From positions 15,564 to 79,563 of the forward strand of contig DASYBB010000106.1 of NCBI GenBank assembly GCA_036501025.1: 64,000 nt of DNA, read 5' to 3'. The position numbers were made by a program, and so were the translations under genes. Origin of the DNA: DASUBV01 sp036501025. Its GTDB lineage: Bacteria > Actinomycetota > Actinomycetes > Streptosporangiales > Streptosporangiaceae. The notes under the pieces were generated by a model. It searched no databases. It saw nothing but the letters and a program-made list of their open reading frames with translations, and was not told the DNA's origin. Below, piece after piece: positions 33,011-41,979 of the stretch (its first letter is position 1; each line of letters begins with the position of its first letter).

Positions 33011-34777
33011 TCAGCGTCCGAGCTGCTCGATCTTGTCCTTGAACAGGGTCGTGGCGATGGCCGCCCGGTGCGGCTGGCCCTTGAGGAATGCCTGCGCGAA
33101 CTTCTTTGCCTGGGCGTACTGCACCTTGCCGGGCAGCGGCGGCTCGTTGGGGTCCACATCGATGTCCACCAGGGCCGGCCCGTCGTAGGCCAGCGCCTCC
33201 CTGATCGCGGGCGTCACCTTCTTGGGGTCCGACACCTTCGCGGCGTACCCGCCGCACGACCGGGCCCAGGCCGAGAAGTCCGAGGCCGGCTGAGGGAAAC
33301 GCACGCCGTGCTCGGGGTAGCCGAGCACCATCTGCTCCCACAGGATCTGCCCGAGCGAGTTGTTATTGCTCACGACCACCTTGACCGGCAGCCCGGCCCG
33401 GGCCGCGGTCAGGAACTCCGCCATCAGCATCGCGAAGCCGCCGTCGCCGACGTAGGCGATAACCTGCCGGCCAGGGAACGCGTGCTGGATGCCGAGCGCG
33501 TAGGGGAGCCCGGGGGCCATGGTGGCCAGGTTGCCCGACAGGTAGAACTCCCGGCCGCCGCGGATGGTCCAGTGCCGCGCCGCCCAGGTCGCGATCGTGC
33601 CGCTGTCGCACGTCAGGACCGCGTCGTCGGCGGCCAGCTCGTCGATCACCGCGATCGGGTATTGCGGGGCGATGGGGGTGCGCTTAGGCGACTCCAGGTC
33701 CTCCATGTCTGACCGCCACCGGGCCATGGCCTTCTGGTACTTCTCCAGGTGGCCGCGGTCGGACTTGCGGGTCAGCAGCGGCATCAGGGCCTGCAGGCTC
33801 TCCTGGGCGTCGCCGATCACCGGCACCTCCGTCGGCATCCGGACGCCGGCCCGGACGGGGTCCGCCTCGATCTGGACGACGCGTGCCCGGCCCGGCTCGG
33901 GGAGGTGCTGGGTATACGGGAAGTTCGTCCCGATCATGAAGAGCGTGTCGCAGTCTTCCACCAGCTCCTCGCCCGGCCGCGTGCCGAGCAGGCCGATGCC
34001 GCCGACGGCGAACTCGCTGTCGTCCGGGATCACGGCCTTCCCCGGCAGCGTCTTGATGACCGGGGCCGCCAGCTTCTCCGCCACGGCCAGGACCTCCGCG
34101 CGGGCGTGCAGGGCGCCTGTCCCCGCCAGGATGGCGACCTTCTCGCCGTCGTTGAGGACCCGGGCCGCTGCTTCCAGGTCCGCCATCCGCGCCCGGCCCG
34201 GCGGCGGCAGGTAGACCGGGGCCGTGGCGGGCGGCCGGGCGGGCGCCACGTGCTGGTACGGGTCAGCGTCCGCGGCGGCCACCTGCACGTCGTTCGGGAC
34301 CGTCAGGTGCGCCACTCCGCGCCGGGCCAGCGCCGTGCGGACGGCGATGTCGACTACGCCCGGCAGCTGCGCCGGGTTCTCCACGACCAGGTTGTACTCC
34401 GCCAGGTCCGCGTAGAGCCGGTCGGTGTGCACTTCCTGCTGATAGCCGGTCCCCAGCACCGAAGTCTCCTGCATGCCGGTGATGGCCAGCACCGGCACAT
34501 GGTCGAGCTTGGCGTCATACAGCCCGTTCAGCAGGTGAATGGCCCCCGGGCCGGAAGTAGCCAGGCAGACGCCCAGCCGCCCGGTGGCCTTGGCGTATGC
34601 CGTGGCCATGAACGCCGCGGCCTCCTCGTGGTGCACCAGGAAGAACCGGACGCGCTCGCGGTGGCGGCGCAGGCCCTCCATGATGCCGTTGATGCCGTCC
34701 CCGGGCAGGCCGAACACAGTGTCGACTCCCCACTCGGCCAGCCGCTCGATCAGCAGCTCCGACGCTATCTTCGCCAT
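33011..34777 (-). CDS. poxB: Pyruvate oxidase/dehydrogenase (PoxB-type TPP enzyme)
   Basis: This gene encodes 588 residues from ATG 34777 (GAGGAGTCGCC upstream). The thiamine-diphosphate fold has three domains: MAKIASELLIERLAEWGVDT with VFGLPGDGINGIMEGL, HHEEAAAFMATAYAKATGRL holding the cofactor-activating Glu, the central FAD-type domain AGTGALHARAEVLAVAE, and the TPP/Mg site YVGDGGFAMLMAEFLTAARA ending VVSNNNSLGQI. It probably decarboxylates pyruvate to acetate and passes electrons to quinone. It is the first gene of an operon with the D-lactate dehydrogenase-like enzyme, so lactate to pyruvate to acetate is a plausible route. Acetolactate synthase is the main alternative in the superfamily. 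Confidence 0.8.
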   Translation of the reverse strand: MAKIASELLIERLAEWGVDTVFGLPGDGINGIMEGLRRHRERVRFFLVHHEEAAAFMATAYAKATGRLGVCLATSGPGAIHLLNGLYDAKLDHVPVLAITGMQETSVLGTGYQQEVHTDRLYADLAEYNLVVENPAQLPGVVDIAVRTALARRGVAHLTVPNDVQVAAADADPYQHVAPARPPATAPVYLPPPGRARMADLEAAARVLNDGEKVAILAGTGALHARAEVLAVAEKLAAPVIKTLPGKAVIPDDSEFAVGGIGLLGTRPGEELVEDCDTLFMIGTNFPYTQHLPEPGRARVVQIEADPVRAGVRMPTEVPVIGDAQESLQALMPLLTRKSDRGHLEKYQKAMARWRSDMEDLESPKRTPIAPQYPIAVIDELAADDAVLTCDSGTIATWAARHWTIRGGREFYLSGNLATMAPGLPYALGIQHAFPGRQVIAYVGDGGFAMLMAEFLTAARAGLPVKVVVSNNNSLGQILWEQMVLGYPEHGVRFPQPASDFSAWARSCGGYAAKVSDPKKVTPAIREALAYDGPALVDIDVDPNEPPLPGKVQYAQAKKFAQAFLKGQPHRAAIATTLFKDKIEQLGR

Positions 34778-34827
34778 GGCGACTCCTCGGCAGGCAGCAA
34801 ATTCCCTCCGGAACGGGCCACGGCCAG

Positions 34828-34853
34828 CTACCCGGCGCATCCGGCGGTCAAAC
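34828..34853 (-). promoter_or_regulatory. SigB/SigF-like promoter before poxB
   Basis: On the minus strand GTTT (34853-34850), a 16-base spacer and GGGTAG (34833-34828) match the SigB/SigF consensus. It lies about 50 bases before the poxB ATG and 260 bases from the sigma-factor gene itself. The remaining part of 34778-35111 holds the leader of the sigma gene, with no second clear motif. Confidence 0.55.
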
Positions 34854-35111
34854 CGCTTCCTGGCCGGCCGGAAGGCGTCCCCAGAGCCGGCCGGGCCGGG
34901 CCCGCCGGGCTGATCCCGGGTCGGCCCGGCCACAGTTTCCGGCCCGAGCCGCACGCGCACGGGAGGCGCCATGATTGGGATCGCCTTTTGGAGGTACGTG
35001 CACGGCAGCGGTTGAACAGCCAGCCGGGACCCTGGGGTCGAGGCCGGCCGGATCCTGTCCCGCGGAGCCTCGGGGTCCTCGCTGAAGGTCCAGGCGAGGG
35101 GGTGTGGGTGC

Positions 35112-35918
35112 ATGGGTGACACAGCCGGTTCCCGCGTGGCGGGCGGGACGGCCCCGCGGCTCGATGACCGGGAGCTGCTGGCGCTGGTCAGGTCACGGCC
35201 GCCGCAGGACGCCGGGCGGCAGCGGGCGTGCGAGGAGCTGGTGCGCAGGTACGCGGGGATCGTCCGGGGATGCGTAGCCCGTTACCGGGACAGTCCCGAG
35301 CCGGCCGAGGATCTGATGCAGGTCGGGTATGTGGGGCTGCTGAAGGCCATTAACGGCTTCGACCCGGTCGTGGGTGACAGCCTGGCGGCTTATGCCCAGC
35401 CGTGCGTGAGCGGCGAGATCAAGCGGTATTTCCGGGACCGGCGCTGGCAGATGCGGGTGCAGCGGCCTGCGCAGGAGCTGCGGTTGCGGATCCGCGCCGC
35501 CACCGACGAGCTGACCCAGCAGCTGGCCCGGAGCCCGGCCGACGCCGAGCTGGCCGCGTGGCTGGGCGTCGGCCTGGCCGAGGTCGAGGCGGCGCAACTG
35601 GCCGGCCAGGTCTTCCAGCTGGCCTCCCTGGACGCGCCGCTGGCCGGGGAGCAGGACGTCACCGTCGGTGACCTGGTGGGCGCCGAGGACCCGGGCATCG
35701 ACCACGCCGTGGACATCGAGGCGGTGTGGCAGCACTGGCCCCAGCTCCCGGCTCGGCAGCAGCGCCTGCTCGTGATGCGGTTCTACGGCAACATGACCCA
35801 GGCCCAGATCGCCGATGCCCTGGGCATCTCGCAGATGCACGTGTCTCGGCTGCTCACCCGAGCGCTGGCCTACCTGCGCGAGCAGCTCCTCAGCCCGGGC
35901 GAGCTCTGCGGTGACTGA
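35112..35918 (+). CDS. RNA polymerase sigma factor, SigB/SigF (stress) family
   Basis: This gene encodes 268 residues in sigma-70 group 3 layout. Region 2 includes CEELVRRYAGIVRGCVARYR, AEDLMQVGYVGLLKAINGFD (core binding) and AYAQPCVSGEIKRYFRDRRW, the typical Y-A-xP-x-I-x-GEIKRYFRD of SigB/SigF. Region 3 reads QRPAQELRLRIRAATDELTQ and LARSPADAELAAWLGV. Region 4 reads QQRLLVMRFYGNMTQAQIAD with ALGISQMHVSRLLTRALAYL. Such factors are usually held by an anti-sigma kinase (RsbW type) and freed by STAS antagonists. No RsbW gene lies in this window. It overlaps the next STAS gene by eight bases. It is the likely factor for the GNNT-GGGTA sites noted here. Confidence 0.92.
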   Translation: MGDTAGSRVAGGTAPRLDDRELLALVRSRPPQDAGRQRACEELVRRYAGIVRGCVARYRDSPEPAEDLMQVGYVGLLKAINGFDPVVGDSLAAYAQPCVSGEIKRYFRDRRWQMRVQRPAQELRLRIRAATDELTQQLARSPADAELAAWLGVGLAEVEAAQLAGQVFQLASLDAPLAGEQDVTVGDLVGAEDPGIDHAVDIEAVWQHWPQLPARQQRLLVMRFYGNMTQAQIADALGISQMHVSRLLTRALAYLREQLLSPGELCGD

Positions 35919-36396
35919 CGGGCCGGCATTGCGTCCCCCGGCCCGGCGCGCCGAGGACGGGAACGGCGACGTGGCGGCTCCGGGCGCCGCCGTCCTCGGC
36001 CCCCAGCTTCCGCCGGAGATGGCCGCCACGCGTGCGGTGTTCCGGTCGGCCGATGGCGCCTGGTTCACCGTGAGCTTGCTGGAAGGCCGAGTCGGCCTTC
36101 GCCTGGCCGGCGACGCTGACGTGCTGTCAGTACGCGTGCTGCGGGAGGCTATCGCGGCGCTGCCGACCGACCTGGGTGAGGTTCACCTGCAGCTCTCGGG
36201 GCTGGATGCCATCGACCTGAGCGCGGTCCGTGAGCTGATCGCCATCGCCCGGCAGCCGTCCCGCCCGCGCGTGATCCTGCATCATCCTCCGCCTGCCCTG
36301 CTGCGGATCATCCGCCTGGTGGGGGCCGGCAGCGCGTCGCAGTTCCGGGTGGCCGAGAGGGTACCGGATTACCTCGTCCGCGCCGACGTCTCCTGA
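35911..36396 (+). CDS. STAS-like domain protein co-transcribed with the sigma factor
   Basis: This gene encodes 161 residues from GTG 35911, overlapping the sigma-factor stop. The first 50 residues are Pro/Ala-rich. The rest has STAS/MlaB-like strands: VGLRLAGDADVLSVRVLREA, VHLQLSGLDAIDLSAVRELI and AIARQPSRPRVILHHPPPAL, then LRIIRLVGAG. The phosphosite region reads D-L-S-A-V instead of D-S-S-G, keeping Ser but losing the Gly. Position directly behind the sigma gene suggests it takes part in its control, perhaps as a divergent antagonist; this is inference. Confidence 0.7.
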   Translation: MTDGPALRPPARRAEDGNGDVAAPGAAVLGPQLPPEMAATRAVFRSADGAWFTVSLLEGRVGLRLAGDADVLSVRVLREAIAALPTDLGEVHLQLSGLDAIDLSAVRELIAIARQPSRPRVILHHPPPALLRIIRLVGAGSASQFRVAERVPDYLVRADVS

Positions 36397-36505
36397 TCGC
36401 CGCTGCATGCCGGTTTGCCGTTCCGGCTGCCGGGTAGCCGCCAGCTGGCCGGCGGCGGCCAGGATGAGCCGCGCCGGGAGTACGCCCGTGGAGAGGTAGT
36501 GCGAC

Positions 36506-37465
36506 ATGACCCGGTTCGGCTATTTCCTGTCCTCGGAGGAGCACGATCCGCGGGAGCTCGTCCGCCAGGCCCGGCTCGCGCAGGAGGCCGGGTTCGACGG
36601 CCTGTGGATCTCCGACCATTTCCACCCCTGGCTGGACGAGCAGGGCCACAGCGGCTTCGTCTGGTCCATGATCGGCGCGATCTCGCAGGCCTGCTCCCTG
36701 CCGGTGACGACGGCGGTGACGTGCCCGCTGAGCCGTATCCACCCGGCCATTGTGGCCCAGGCCGCGGCGACGTCGGCGCTGCTGACCGGCGGGCGGTTCA
36801 CCCTCGGCGTCGGCACCGGCGAAGCCCTCAACGAGCACATCCTGGGGGCGCCGTGGCCGCCGGCCGATGACCGGCTGGAGATGCTGGAGGAGGCCGTCCA
36901 CGTCATCCGGGAGCTGCTGAGCGGAAGCCAGGTCAGCCACGAGGGCGAGCACTACACGGTGCAGACGGCCCGGCTGTACTCGGTGCCCGCCGATCCGCCG
37001 CCCGTCTACGTGTCCGGCTTCGGGGAGAAGGCGGTGCAGCTGGCCGCCCGGATCGGGGACGGCTTCATGAGCGTCGAGCCGAACGCTGACTTGGTCCGGC
37101 TCTACCGCGAGTCCGGCGGCGGCGACCGGCCGGTCCAGGGCGGCCTGAAGGTGTGCTGGGGACCAGACGAGGCGGCCGCCCGCAAGACCATGCACCGGCT
37201 GTGGCCCAACGACGAGATCCCCGGCGAGTCGGCCCAGCTGCTGCCGCTGCCGAGGCACTTCGGCCAGCTGGCCGAGCTGATCACCGAGGACATGATCAGC
37301 GCGCCGTGCGGTCCCGACCCGCAGGTGCACGCCGCTGGCCTGGAGGCCTTCACCCGGGCCGGGTTCGACGAGGTCTACGTCGGCCAGGTCGGCGCTGACA
37401 TCGAGGGCTTCTTCGAGTTCTATGCCCGCCAGGTACTACCGCGTGTCCGTGACGAGACGGCCTAA
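36506..37465 (+). CDS. F420-dependent luciferase-like oxidoreductase (TIGR03557-type)
   Basis: This gene encodes 319 residues with a TIM-barrel of the coenzyme F420-dependent class: RFGYFLSSEEHDPRELVRQA, EAGFDGLWISDHFHPWLDEQ with GHSGFVWSMIGAISQA, TGGRFTLGVGTGEALNEHIL, and PPPVYVSGFGEKAVQLAARI. These match the group related to F420-dependent glucose-6-phosphate dehydrogenase (FGD) but without evidence for that substrate. The C-terminus FDEVYVGQVGADIEGFFEFY is typical. The reaction would be hydride transfer to or from F420; the substrate is unknown. Its 3' end overlaps the start of the broken corA by 44 bases. Confidence 0.9.
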   Translation: MTRFGYFLSSEEHDPRELVRQARLAQEAGFDGLWISDHFHPWLDEQGHSGFVWSMIGAISQACSLPVTTAVTCPLSRIHPAIVAQAAATSALLTGGRFTLGVGTGEALNEHILGAPWPPADDRLEMLEEAVHVIRELLSGSQVSHEGEHYTVQTARLYSVPADPPPVYVSGFGEKAVQLAARIGDGFMSVEPNADLVRLYRESGGGDRPVQGGLKVCWGPDEAAARKTMHRLWPNDEIPGESAQLLPLPRHFGQLAELITEDMISAPCGPDPQVHAAGLEAFTRAGFDEVYVGQVGADIEGFFEFYARQVLPRVRDETA

Positions 37466-37760
37466 CTCGGGCGCGGTCGCCTGGCTGGACCTCTATGAGC
37501 CCACCGAGGCTGACCTGCAGATCGTCACCGAGGAGTTCGGCCTGCATCCCCTCGCCGTCGAGGACGCCATCAGCCCGCACCAGCGCCCCAAGGTGGACCG
37601 CTACCGGACCTCAACGCCGACCTGGTGGACACCACCAACGAGGTCAGCGGCCTGACTTATGGGCTGTTGGACGCCGTCGTCGACGGCCACTACGAGGCCG
37701 TCGGGCAGCTCGATGATGCCATCGACGACCTGCAGGCTCACCTGTTCCAGGGGCGGTTTT
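37422..37760 (+). pseudogene. corA: Truncated CorA-type magnesium transporter gene
   Basis: The frame from 37422 encodes GAVAWLDLYEPTEADLQIVT and EEFGLHPLAVEDAISPHQRP with KVDRY, the start of a CorA N-terminal domain. Near 37605 it switches frame to DLNADLVDTTNEVSGLTYGL and LDAVVDGHYEAVGQLDDAID then DLQAHLF, which lies some 70 residues further on in CorA. The piece between is deleted. Homology stops at about 37755, directly before the convergent oxidoreductase gene, so the two membrane helices with the GMN motif are gone. Confidence 0.8.
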
Positions 37761-37763
37761 GGG

Positions 37764-38708
37764 TCAGTTCCTCAGGTCTAGCACGAGCTTGCCGCGCACA
37801 TCTCGCTGCCCGATCCGGTCGAATGCCTCGTTCACTTGAGCAAGCGGGACGGCGGCATCGACGGGGACCGTCAGCTGCCCGTCGGCGAGCGCCTGCAGTG
37901 CCTGGCGGATCGCCGTGCCCATCGCCTCGTCGGACTCCAGCAGGCCGGCGTAGCCCAGCACGGACAGGCCCTTCCCGTAGAGGGACTGGAGGGGCACCTG
38001 GCCGTCGGGGCCGGCCGAGGCGCCGAAGATGACCAGGCGGCCGTGCGGCTGCAGTGCCTCGATGGCCGCCCCGGTGAAGTCGCCGCCGAGCCCGTCGAAG
38101 ACGACGGTGGGCCGCAGGTCGCGCACGGCGCCGGCCAGGCTGCCGGCGTCGGCGACGATGACCCGGTCAGCGCCGCGCTCCTTGATCCAGTCCTGGTTGC
38201 CCGCGTGCCCGGTCTGGCCGGCCACCGTCGCGCCGAGGCCACGCGCGACGGACACGATGATGCCGCCGACGCCCCCGCTGGCGCCGAGCACCAGGACCTT
38301 GTCGTCCGCCTTGACCTGGGCGAGTTCCGTGACGGTGCGCCAGGCCGTGACGCCCGCCACCCCCATCGCCGCGGCTGCCTCCAGCCCGACAGCGTCCGGC
38401 ACGTCGATCAGCGCGGCGCGCGGCACGACCGCGGCCGTCGCCCAGAGCCCGTCACGGGCAGTGCCGATCCCGTAGCCGCGGACCACGACGCGACGGCCGT
38501 CGACCGTCCCGGCGCCTTCCGTTCCGAGGGTCCGCGGCACCGGTGCGTCCTGCGCCACCCGTCCCTGCGCGGCGTACATATCGACGGGATTCACCCCCGA
38601 GTAGGCCATCTGGAGAATGACCTCGTGCTCGCCCGGCTCCGGCAGTTCCACCTCCTGCACCTGCAACGGCTGGCCATGCTCGACCAGGCGGGCTGCGTTC
38701 ACATGCAT
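37764..38708 (-). CDS. NADPH:quinone oxidoreductase (zinc-free MDR family)
   Basis: This gene encodes 314 residues from ATG 38708. Medium-chain dehydrogenase/reductase segments are LPEPGEHEVILQMAYSGVNP with VDMYAAQGRV, PRTLGTEGAGTVDGRRVVVR, the Rossmann motif DKVLVLGASGGVGGIIVSVA, VVFDGLGGDFTGAAIEALQP, and a closing VNEAFDRIGQRDVRGKLVLD. The structural-zinc cysteines of alcohol dehydrogenases are absent, placing it with quinone oxidoreductases (QOR/zeta-crystallin-like). The substrate is unknown. Its stop abuts the truncated corA, so a deletion joined them. Confidence 0.88.
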   Translation of the reverse strand: MHVNAARLVEHGQPLQVQEVELPEPGEHEVILQMAYSGVNPVDMYAAQGRVAQDAPVPRTLGTEGAGTVDGRRVVVRGYGIGTARDGLWATAAVVPRAALIDVPDAVGLEAAAAMGVAGVTAWRTVTELAQVKADDKVLVLGASGGVGGIIVSVARGLGATVAGQTGHAGNQDWIKERGADRVIVADAGSLAGAVRDLRPTVVFDGLGGDFTGAAIEALQPHGRLVIFGASAGPDGQVPLQSLYGKGLSVLGYAGLLESDEAMGTAIRQALQALADGQLTVPVDAAVPLAQVNEAFDRIGQRDVRGKLVLDLRN

Positions 38709-38921
38709 CGGTGGCCTCGCTTTCGGGTGGCTCCGGCCCGCAGGCCGCGTTCGTGAGTCCTGCATGGCGCTGGCCGCTACCCGCAGGCGCGCCGTCCATG
38801 CCGCCGACGACATGGCAATCGCCTGGGCAGTCGCCCACCGCGACCGGGACGGCCGATGAAGCTGCTGCGCTCGGCGCCGGGACCGGAGCTGGGCTGGGCG
38901 CTGGCACAGGGTGAGCAGCAG

Positions 38922-40133
38922 CTAGCTGATATCCAGGACCGTCTTGAGCCAGCCTTCCTCGCGGCGATCAAAGCTCTCGTAAGCGTCGATGGCCGACTCC
39001 GGCTTCTCCTTCTGGGTGATGAACCGGGCCGGATCGACCAGGCCCGTGGCGACGAGGTCGAGCAGCCGCGGGACATAGCGGCGGTGATTGCAGTTGCCCA
39101 TGCGCAGGGTCAGGTTCTTGTTCATGGCCCGCCCCATCGGGTAGGCGTCGAACTGCGGTGAGTAAACGCCGATGACACCGATCGACCCGGCCTTGGCCAC
39201 GGCTTCCACCGCCCACCGGGCGGCCAGGCTCGGGGCGTCGCCCGGGACCCACTGAGGACCGTCAGGCCGGGCCTCCGGCGCGGCGGTGCGCTGCTCGGCG
39301 TCGAACTGGCCGGCCTGATCGTCCAGCTTCCGGGCAGCCGGGCCGGAGGAGGGGCGCTGGGCGTCGATGCCGACCGCGTCAATCACCCGGTCTGCCCCGA
39401 TGCCGCCGGTGAGGTGCCTGATCACCTCGACGGGGTCGTCGGCGCTGAAGTCGATGACCTCGGCGTTCTGCTCCAGGGCCACGGCCAGGCGGGTCTGGAT
39501 CCCGTCCACGGCCAGGACCCGCCCGGCGCCCTGCCGCTGGGCGGAGGCGATGGCGAACTGCCCGACGGGACCCGCGCCAAAGACGGCGACGGTGTCGCCG
39601 TGGCTGATCTCGGCCAGGCGGGCGCCGAACCATCCGGTGGGGAAGATGTCCGACACCAGGATGGCCTGGTCGTCGCTCACCTGATCCGGGAGACGGACCA
39701 GCGTGGCGGCCGCGAACGGGATCCGCGCGTACTCGGCCTGCAGGCCGTTCACTGGCCCGGTGCTTTGCGGGCCGCCGAAAAACGAGGTGCCGGCGTCCGG
39801 CCCGTTGGGATTGGCGACGTCACACTGCGCGTAGTACCCGGCGCGGCAGTACGAGCACCGGCCGCACCCGATCGTCGAGCAGACGACCACCCGGTCTCCG
39901 GCGGAGAAGCCCCGGACGTCATCGCCGACGGTCTCGACCACGCCGACGGCCTCGTGACCGAGGATCGTGCCCTCCGCCATCGGGGCCATCGTGCCGCGCA
40001 CGAAGTGCAGGTCGGTACCGCAGATCGCGCTGCGGGTAATCCGGATCACCGCATCCGTGGGTTCCTGGATGCCAGGATCAGGGACCGTGTCCAGCCGGAT
40101 GTCCCCGATGCCGTGCCACACGACAGCCTTCAC
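38922..40133 (-). CDS. Zinc-dependent alcohol/formaldehyde dehydrogenase
   Basis: This gene encodes 403 residues from GTG 40133 (AGGAGGACTCA upstream). Catalytic zinc ligands appear in AICGTDLHFVRGTM and ILGHEAVGVVETVGDDV. The structural zinc cysteines are in CSTIGCGRCSYCRAGYYAQC. NAD binding is VAVFGAGPVGQFAIASAQRQ with the acidic residue in VLAVDGIQTRL. An insertion of about 50 residues (around GPQWVPGDAPSLAARWAVEA) is typical of the glutathione-independent formaldehyde-dehydrogenase branch. The C-terminus AYESFDRREEGWLKTVLDIS resembles the orphan fragment at 786-870. It may oxidise formaldehyde or another small alcohol or aldehyde. 213 bases separate it from the QOR gene. Confidence 0.9.
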   Translation of the reverse strand: MKAVVWHGIGDIRLDTVPDPGIQEPTDAVIRITRSAICGTDLHFVRGTMAPMAEGTILGHEAVGVVETVGDDVRGFSAGDRVVVCSTIGCGRCSYCRAGYYAQCDVANPNGPDAGTSFFGGPQSTGPVNGLQAEYARIPFAAATLVRLPDQVSDDQAILVSDIFPTGWFGARLAEISHGDTVAVFGAGPVGQFAIASAQRQGAGRVLAVDGIQTRLAVALEQNAEVIDFSADDPVEVIRHLTGGIGADRVIDAVGIDAQRPSSGPAARKLDDQAGQFDAEQRTAAPEARPDGPQWVPGDAPSLAARWAVEAVAKAGSIGVIGVYSPQFDAYPMGRAMNKNLTLRMGNCNHRRYVPRLLDLVATGLVDPARFITQKEKPESAIDAYESFDRREEGWLKTVLDIS

Positions 40134-40415
40134 TGAGTCCTCCTGCCATTGCCGATCATGTCAAGCCGCCCGCCCGGCGCCTCCGCAGGCCGCGTGCGGG
40201 TACCGGGCAGGCGCGGCAGGCCGACGCAGGAGCACTGACCCTTTCCTGGCGCCCTAAACCAGTCAGCGCCGGCGGCAGCCCGGCAGGCGGCCGCGAAAGC
40301 GAAATACGGGACGTGACCGGGCGCGTGCTGGAGTTAGCATGACGCTAGAGCCTCGTGGCGGTTAGGCCTCAGCTGCCCGAGCAACGCCTGAGGGCTGAGT
40401 GTCCGGGGTTGTGCC
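40134..40415. other. Intergenic region, no recognised feature
   Basis: About 280 bases lie between the divergent dehydrogenase and STAS genes. It must hold both promoters. I see no GNNT-GGGTA match, terminator hairpin or repeat. Confidence 0.4.
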
Positions 40416-40754
40416 ATGAATCGGCCTGCCGCTGAGGGTGCCGCACTGTTTATCTTCACCTCAAGGGAACTACGGTCGGCCAGGGTGACCCTGGCCGGGG
40501 AGCTGGACGTGACCTCGGCCGATTGCCTGGGGGCCTGGGCCAGGCAGCTCGCCGGCGAGCCGGTCACGGCCGTCTGGATGGACGTGTCTGGCCTGCGGTT
40601 CGTCGACGTGTCGGGGCTGCGCGCCCTCGTCCGTGCCTGCGCGCTCCTTGAGCAGCGGTGCGGCTCGGTGGAGCTGGCCGGCGTTCCGCGGGTCCTGAGC
40701 CATGTGGCCGAGCTGACCGGCATGGAGCTGCTCAGCGCCTGCCCGCGGTCCTAA
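40416..40754 (+). CDS. STAS-domain anti-sigma-factor antagonist
   Basis: This gene encodes 112 residues: LFIFTSRELRSARVTLAGEL then DVTSADCLGAWARQLAGEPV, VWMDVSGLRFVDVSGLRALV and a C-terminal helix region VPRVLSHVAELTGMELL. The serine before Gly in D-V-S-G is in the phosphorylation position, so it can be switched by an RsbW-type kinase, unlike its close relative at 9505-9882. The partner kinase is not in this window. Confidence 0.83.
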   Translation: MNRPAAEGAALFIFTSRELRSARVTLAGELDVTSADCLGAWARQLAGEPVTAVWMDVSGLRFVDVSGLRALVRACALLEQRCGSVELAGVPRVLSHVAELTGMELLSACPRS

Positions 40755-40876
40755 TGCGGCATGGCCGCGAGTCCGGCGATCGCCGCCTCCTGGCGGCAGC
40801 CGCAGCGGCCGGGACGAAGGATCGCTAGGACCCCGGCGAGACCGAGGCTTCAGCGGCCGGGTGCGGCGGCTGCCGC

Positions 40877-41314
40877 CTATCCGCGCCGATGCCGGCCCGC
40901 GACGCGGTCGACCAGCTCAGATGCGATGTCGCGGACCTTTCGGTTCTCCCGCTGCGAGGCCCGCCGCCGCCTCGTCGTCGAAGGCCTTCCCGCGCGAGTA
41001 CCACCGGTCCTCTCCGGCCATGGAATCGATCCGGTAGACCTGCTGGTCACGGAAGGCATCAATTTCGGGGCATCGGGATCGGTGAACACCGCGGTGGCCA
41101 GCTTGCCGTCCACCAGCAGCGTGATCCCGGCCAGCTCCGCCGGGGACACCGCGCAGGCCAGCCGGGCGACTTCCTGCAGCGTGTCGCCCAGAGTGCCCTC
41201 ATCGACGAAGAACCGGGACAAAGCCTGCAGGCCGTCGGCCACGCCAGTCAGCTCGTCAATCACGTGAATCACCCAGCGCTCGAATGGTGAGCCAGTCGGG
41301 ATCCGCTCGAGCAA
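40877..41314 (-). pseudogene. Degraded GAF-ANTAR gene
   Basis: The N-terminal GAF part is intact: ADGLQALSRFFVDEGTLGDT and AELAGITLLVDGKLATAVFT with DPDAPK. The homology then jumps to another frame (EIDAFRDQQVYRIDSMAGED then RW) and finally returns to the first frame for the end of the ANTAR domain (SQRENRKVRDIASELVDRVA). Compared with the intact relatives at 44152 and 46416, about 110 residues are missing, including the helical core of ANTAR. It cannot make a functional antiterminator. Confidence 0.78.
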
Positions 41315-41433
41315 ACGACGGTGGCCAACTCAGGTTTTGACCTTGCCGTACGCCTGGCTAGCGCAGGCCGCCGTGGTTGGATAACATGCCCGGCCGAGCA
41401 CGCGATGTGCGCGAATCCGAAGGGGTGAGCATC

Positions 41434-41979
41434 ATGAGCACCGAGGGGGCGGCCGGTGATCCGGCTCATCCGGAGCGCGACGCGGGCTGGGATGAGAGTG
41501 CGCGGGGGGAGTCTGCGGCGGAGCGGCTCGACCGGAACTGGGGGGATCTGGTTCAGGAGCTGCGGGTGGTGCAGACCGGGGTGCAGTTCCTGACGGGGTT
41601 CTTGCTGACGTTGCCGTTCCAGCAGCGGTTCACGGAGCTGACCGGGCATCAGGAGGCGCTGTACCTGGCGACGGTCTCGGCGTCTGTGGCCTCGACTGCT
41701 TTTTTGCAGGCGCCGGTGAGCGTGCACCGGGCGCTGTTTCGCCGGCATCAGCGCCGGCGTGCGGTACTGGTCGCGCACCGGGTCGCGATGGCCGGGATCG
41801 TGTTCCTCGCGGCGGCGATCGTGGGGGTCGCGGGCATCATCTTCGATGTGGTGTCGGGGACCTTGGCGGCGGCCGTGGCCGCGGCCGTGATCGCGGTTGT
41901 CCTGGGCCTGCTGTGGCTGGCCCTCCCGCTGGCCCTCCGCGGGCCGCCCGAACAGCCCGCACCGCCACGCCGTTCCTGA
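41434..41979 (+). CDS. DUF6328-like four-helix membrane protein
   Basis: This gene encodes 181 residues from ATG 41434 with GAAGGGGTGAG upstream. An acidic N-terminal tail is followed by WGDLVQELRVVQTGVQFLTG and FLLTLPFQQRFTELTGHQEA, a conserved motif region of actinobacterial DUF6328 proteins. Membrane helices lie at about residues 53-72, 78-97, 115-137 and 143-165; the segment SVHRALFRRHQRRRAVLVAH lies in the loop. The function is unknown. It stands alone between the broken GAF-ANTAR gene and the NUDIX gene. Confidence 0.8.
   Translation: MSTEGAAGDPAHPERDAGWDESARGESAAERLDRNWGDLVQELRVVQTGVQFLTGFLLTLPFQQRFTELTGHQEALYLATVSASVASTAFLQAPVSVHRALFRRHQRRRAVLVAHRVAMAGIVFLAAAIVGVAGIIFDVVSGTLAAAVAAAVIAVVLGLLWLALPLALRGPPEQPAPPRRS

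Noticed and set aside
30103..33042. 979-codon plus-strand ORF
   Set aside because: It is the antisense frame of the FAD/Fe-S oxidoreductase, an effect of high G+C.
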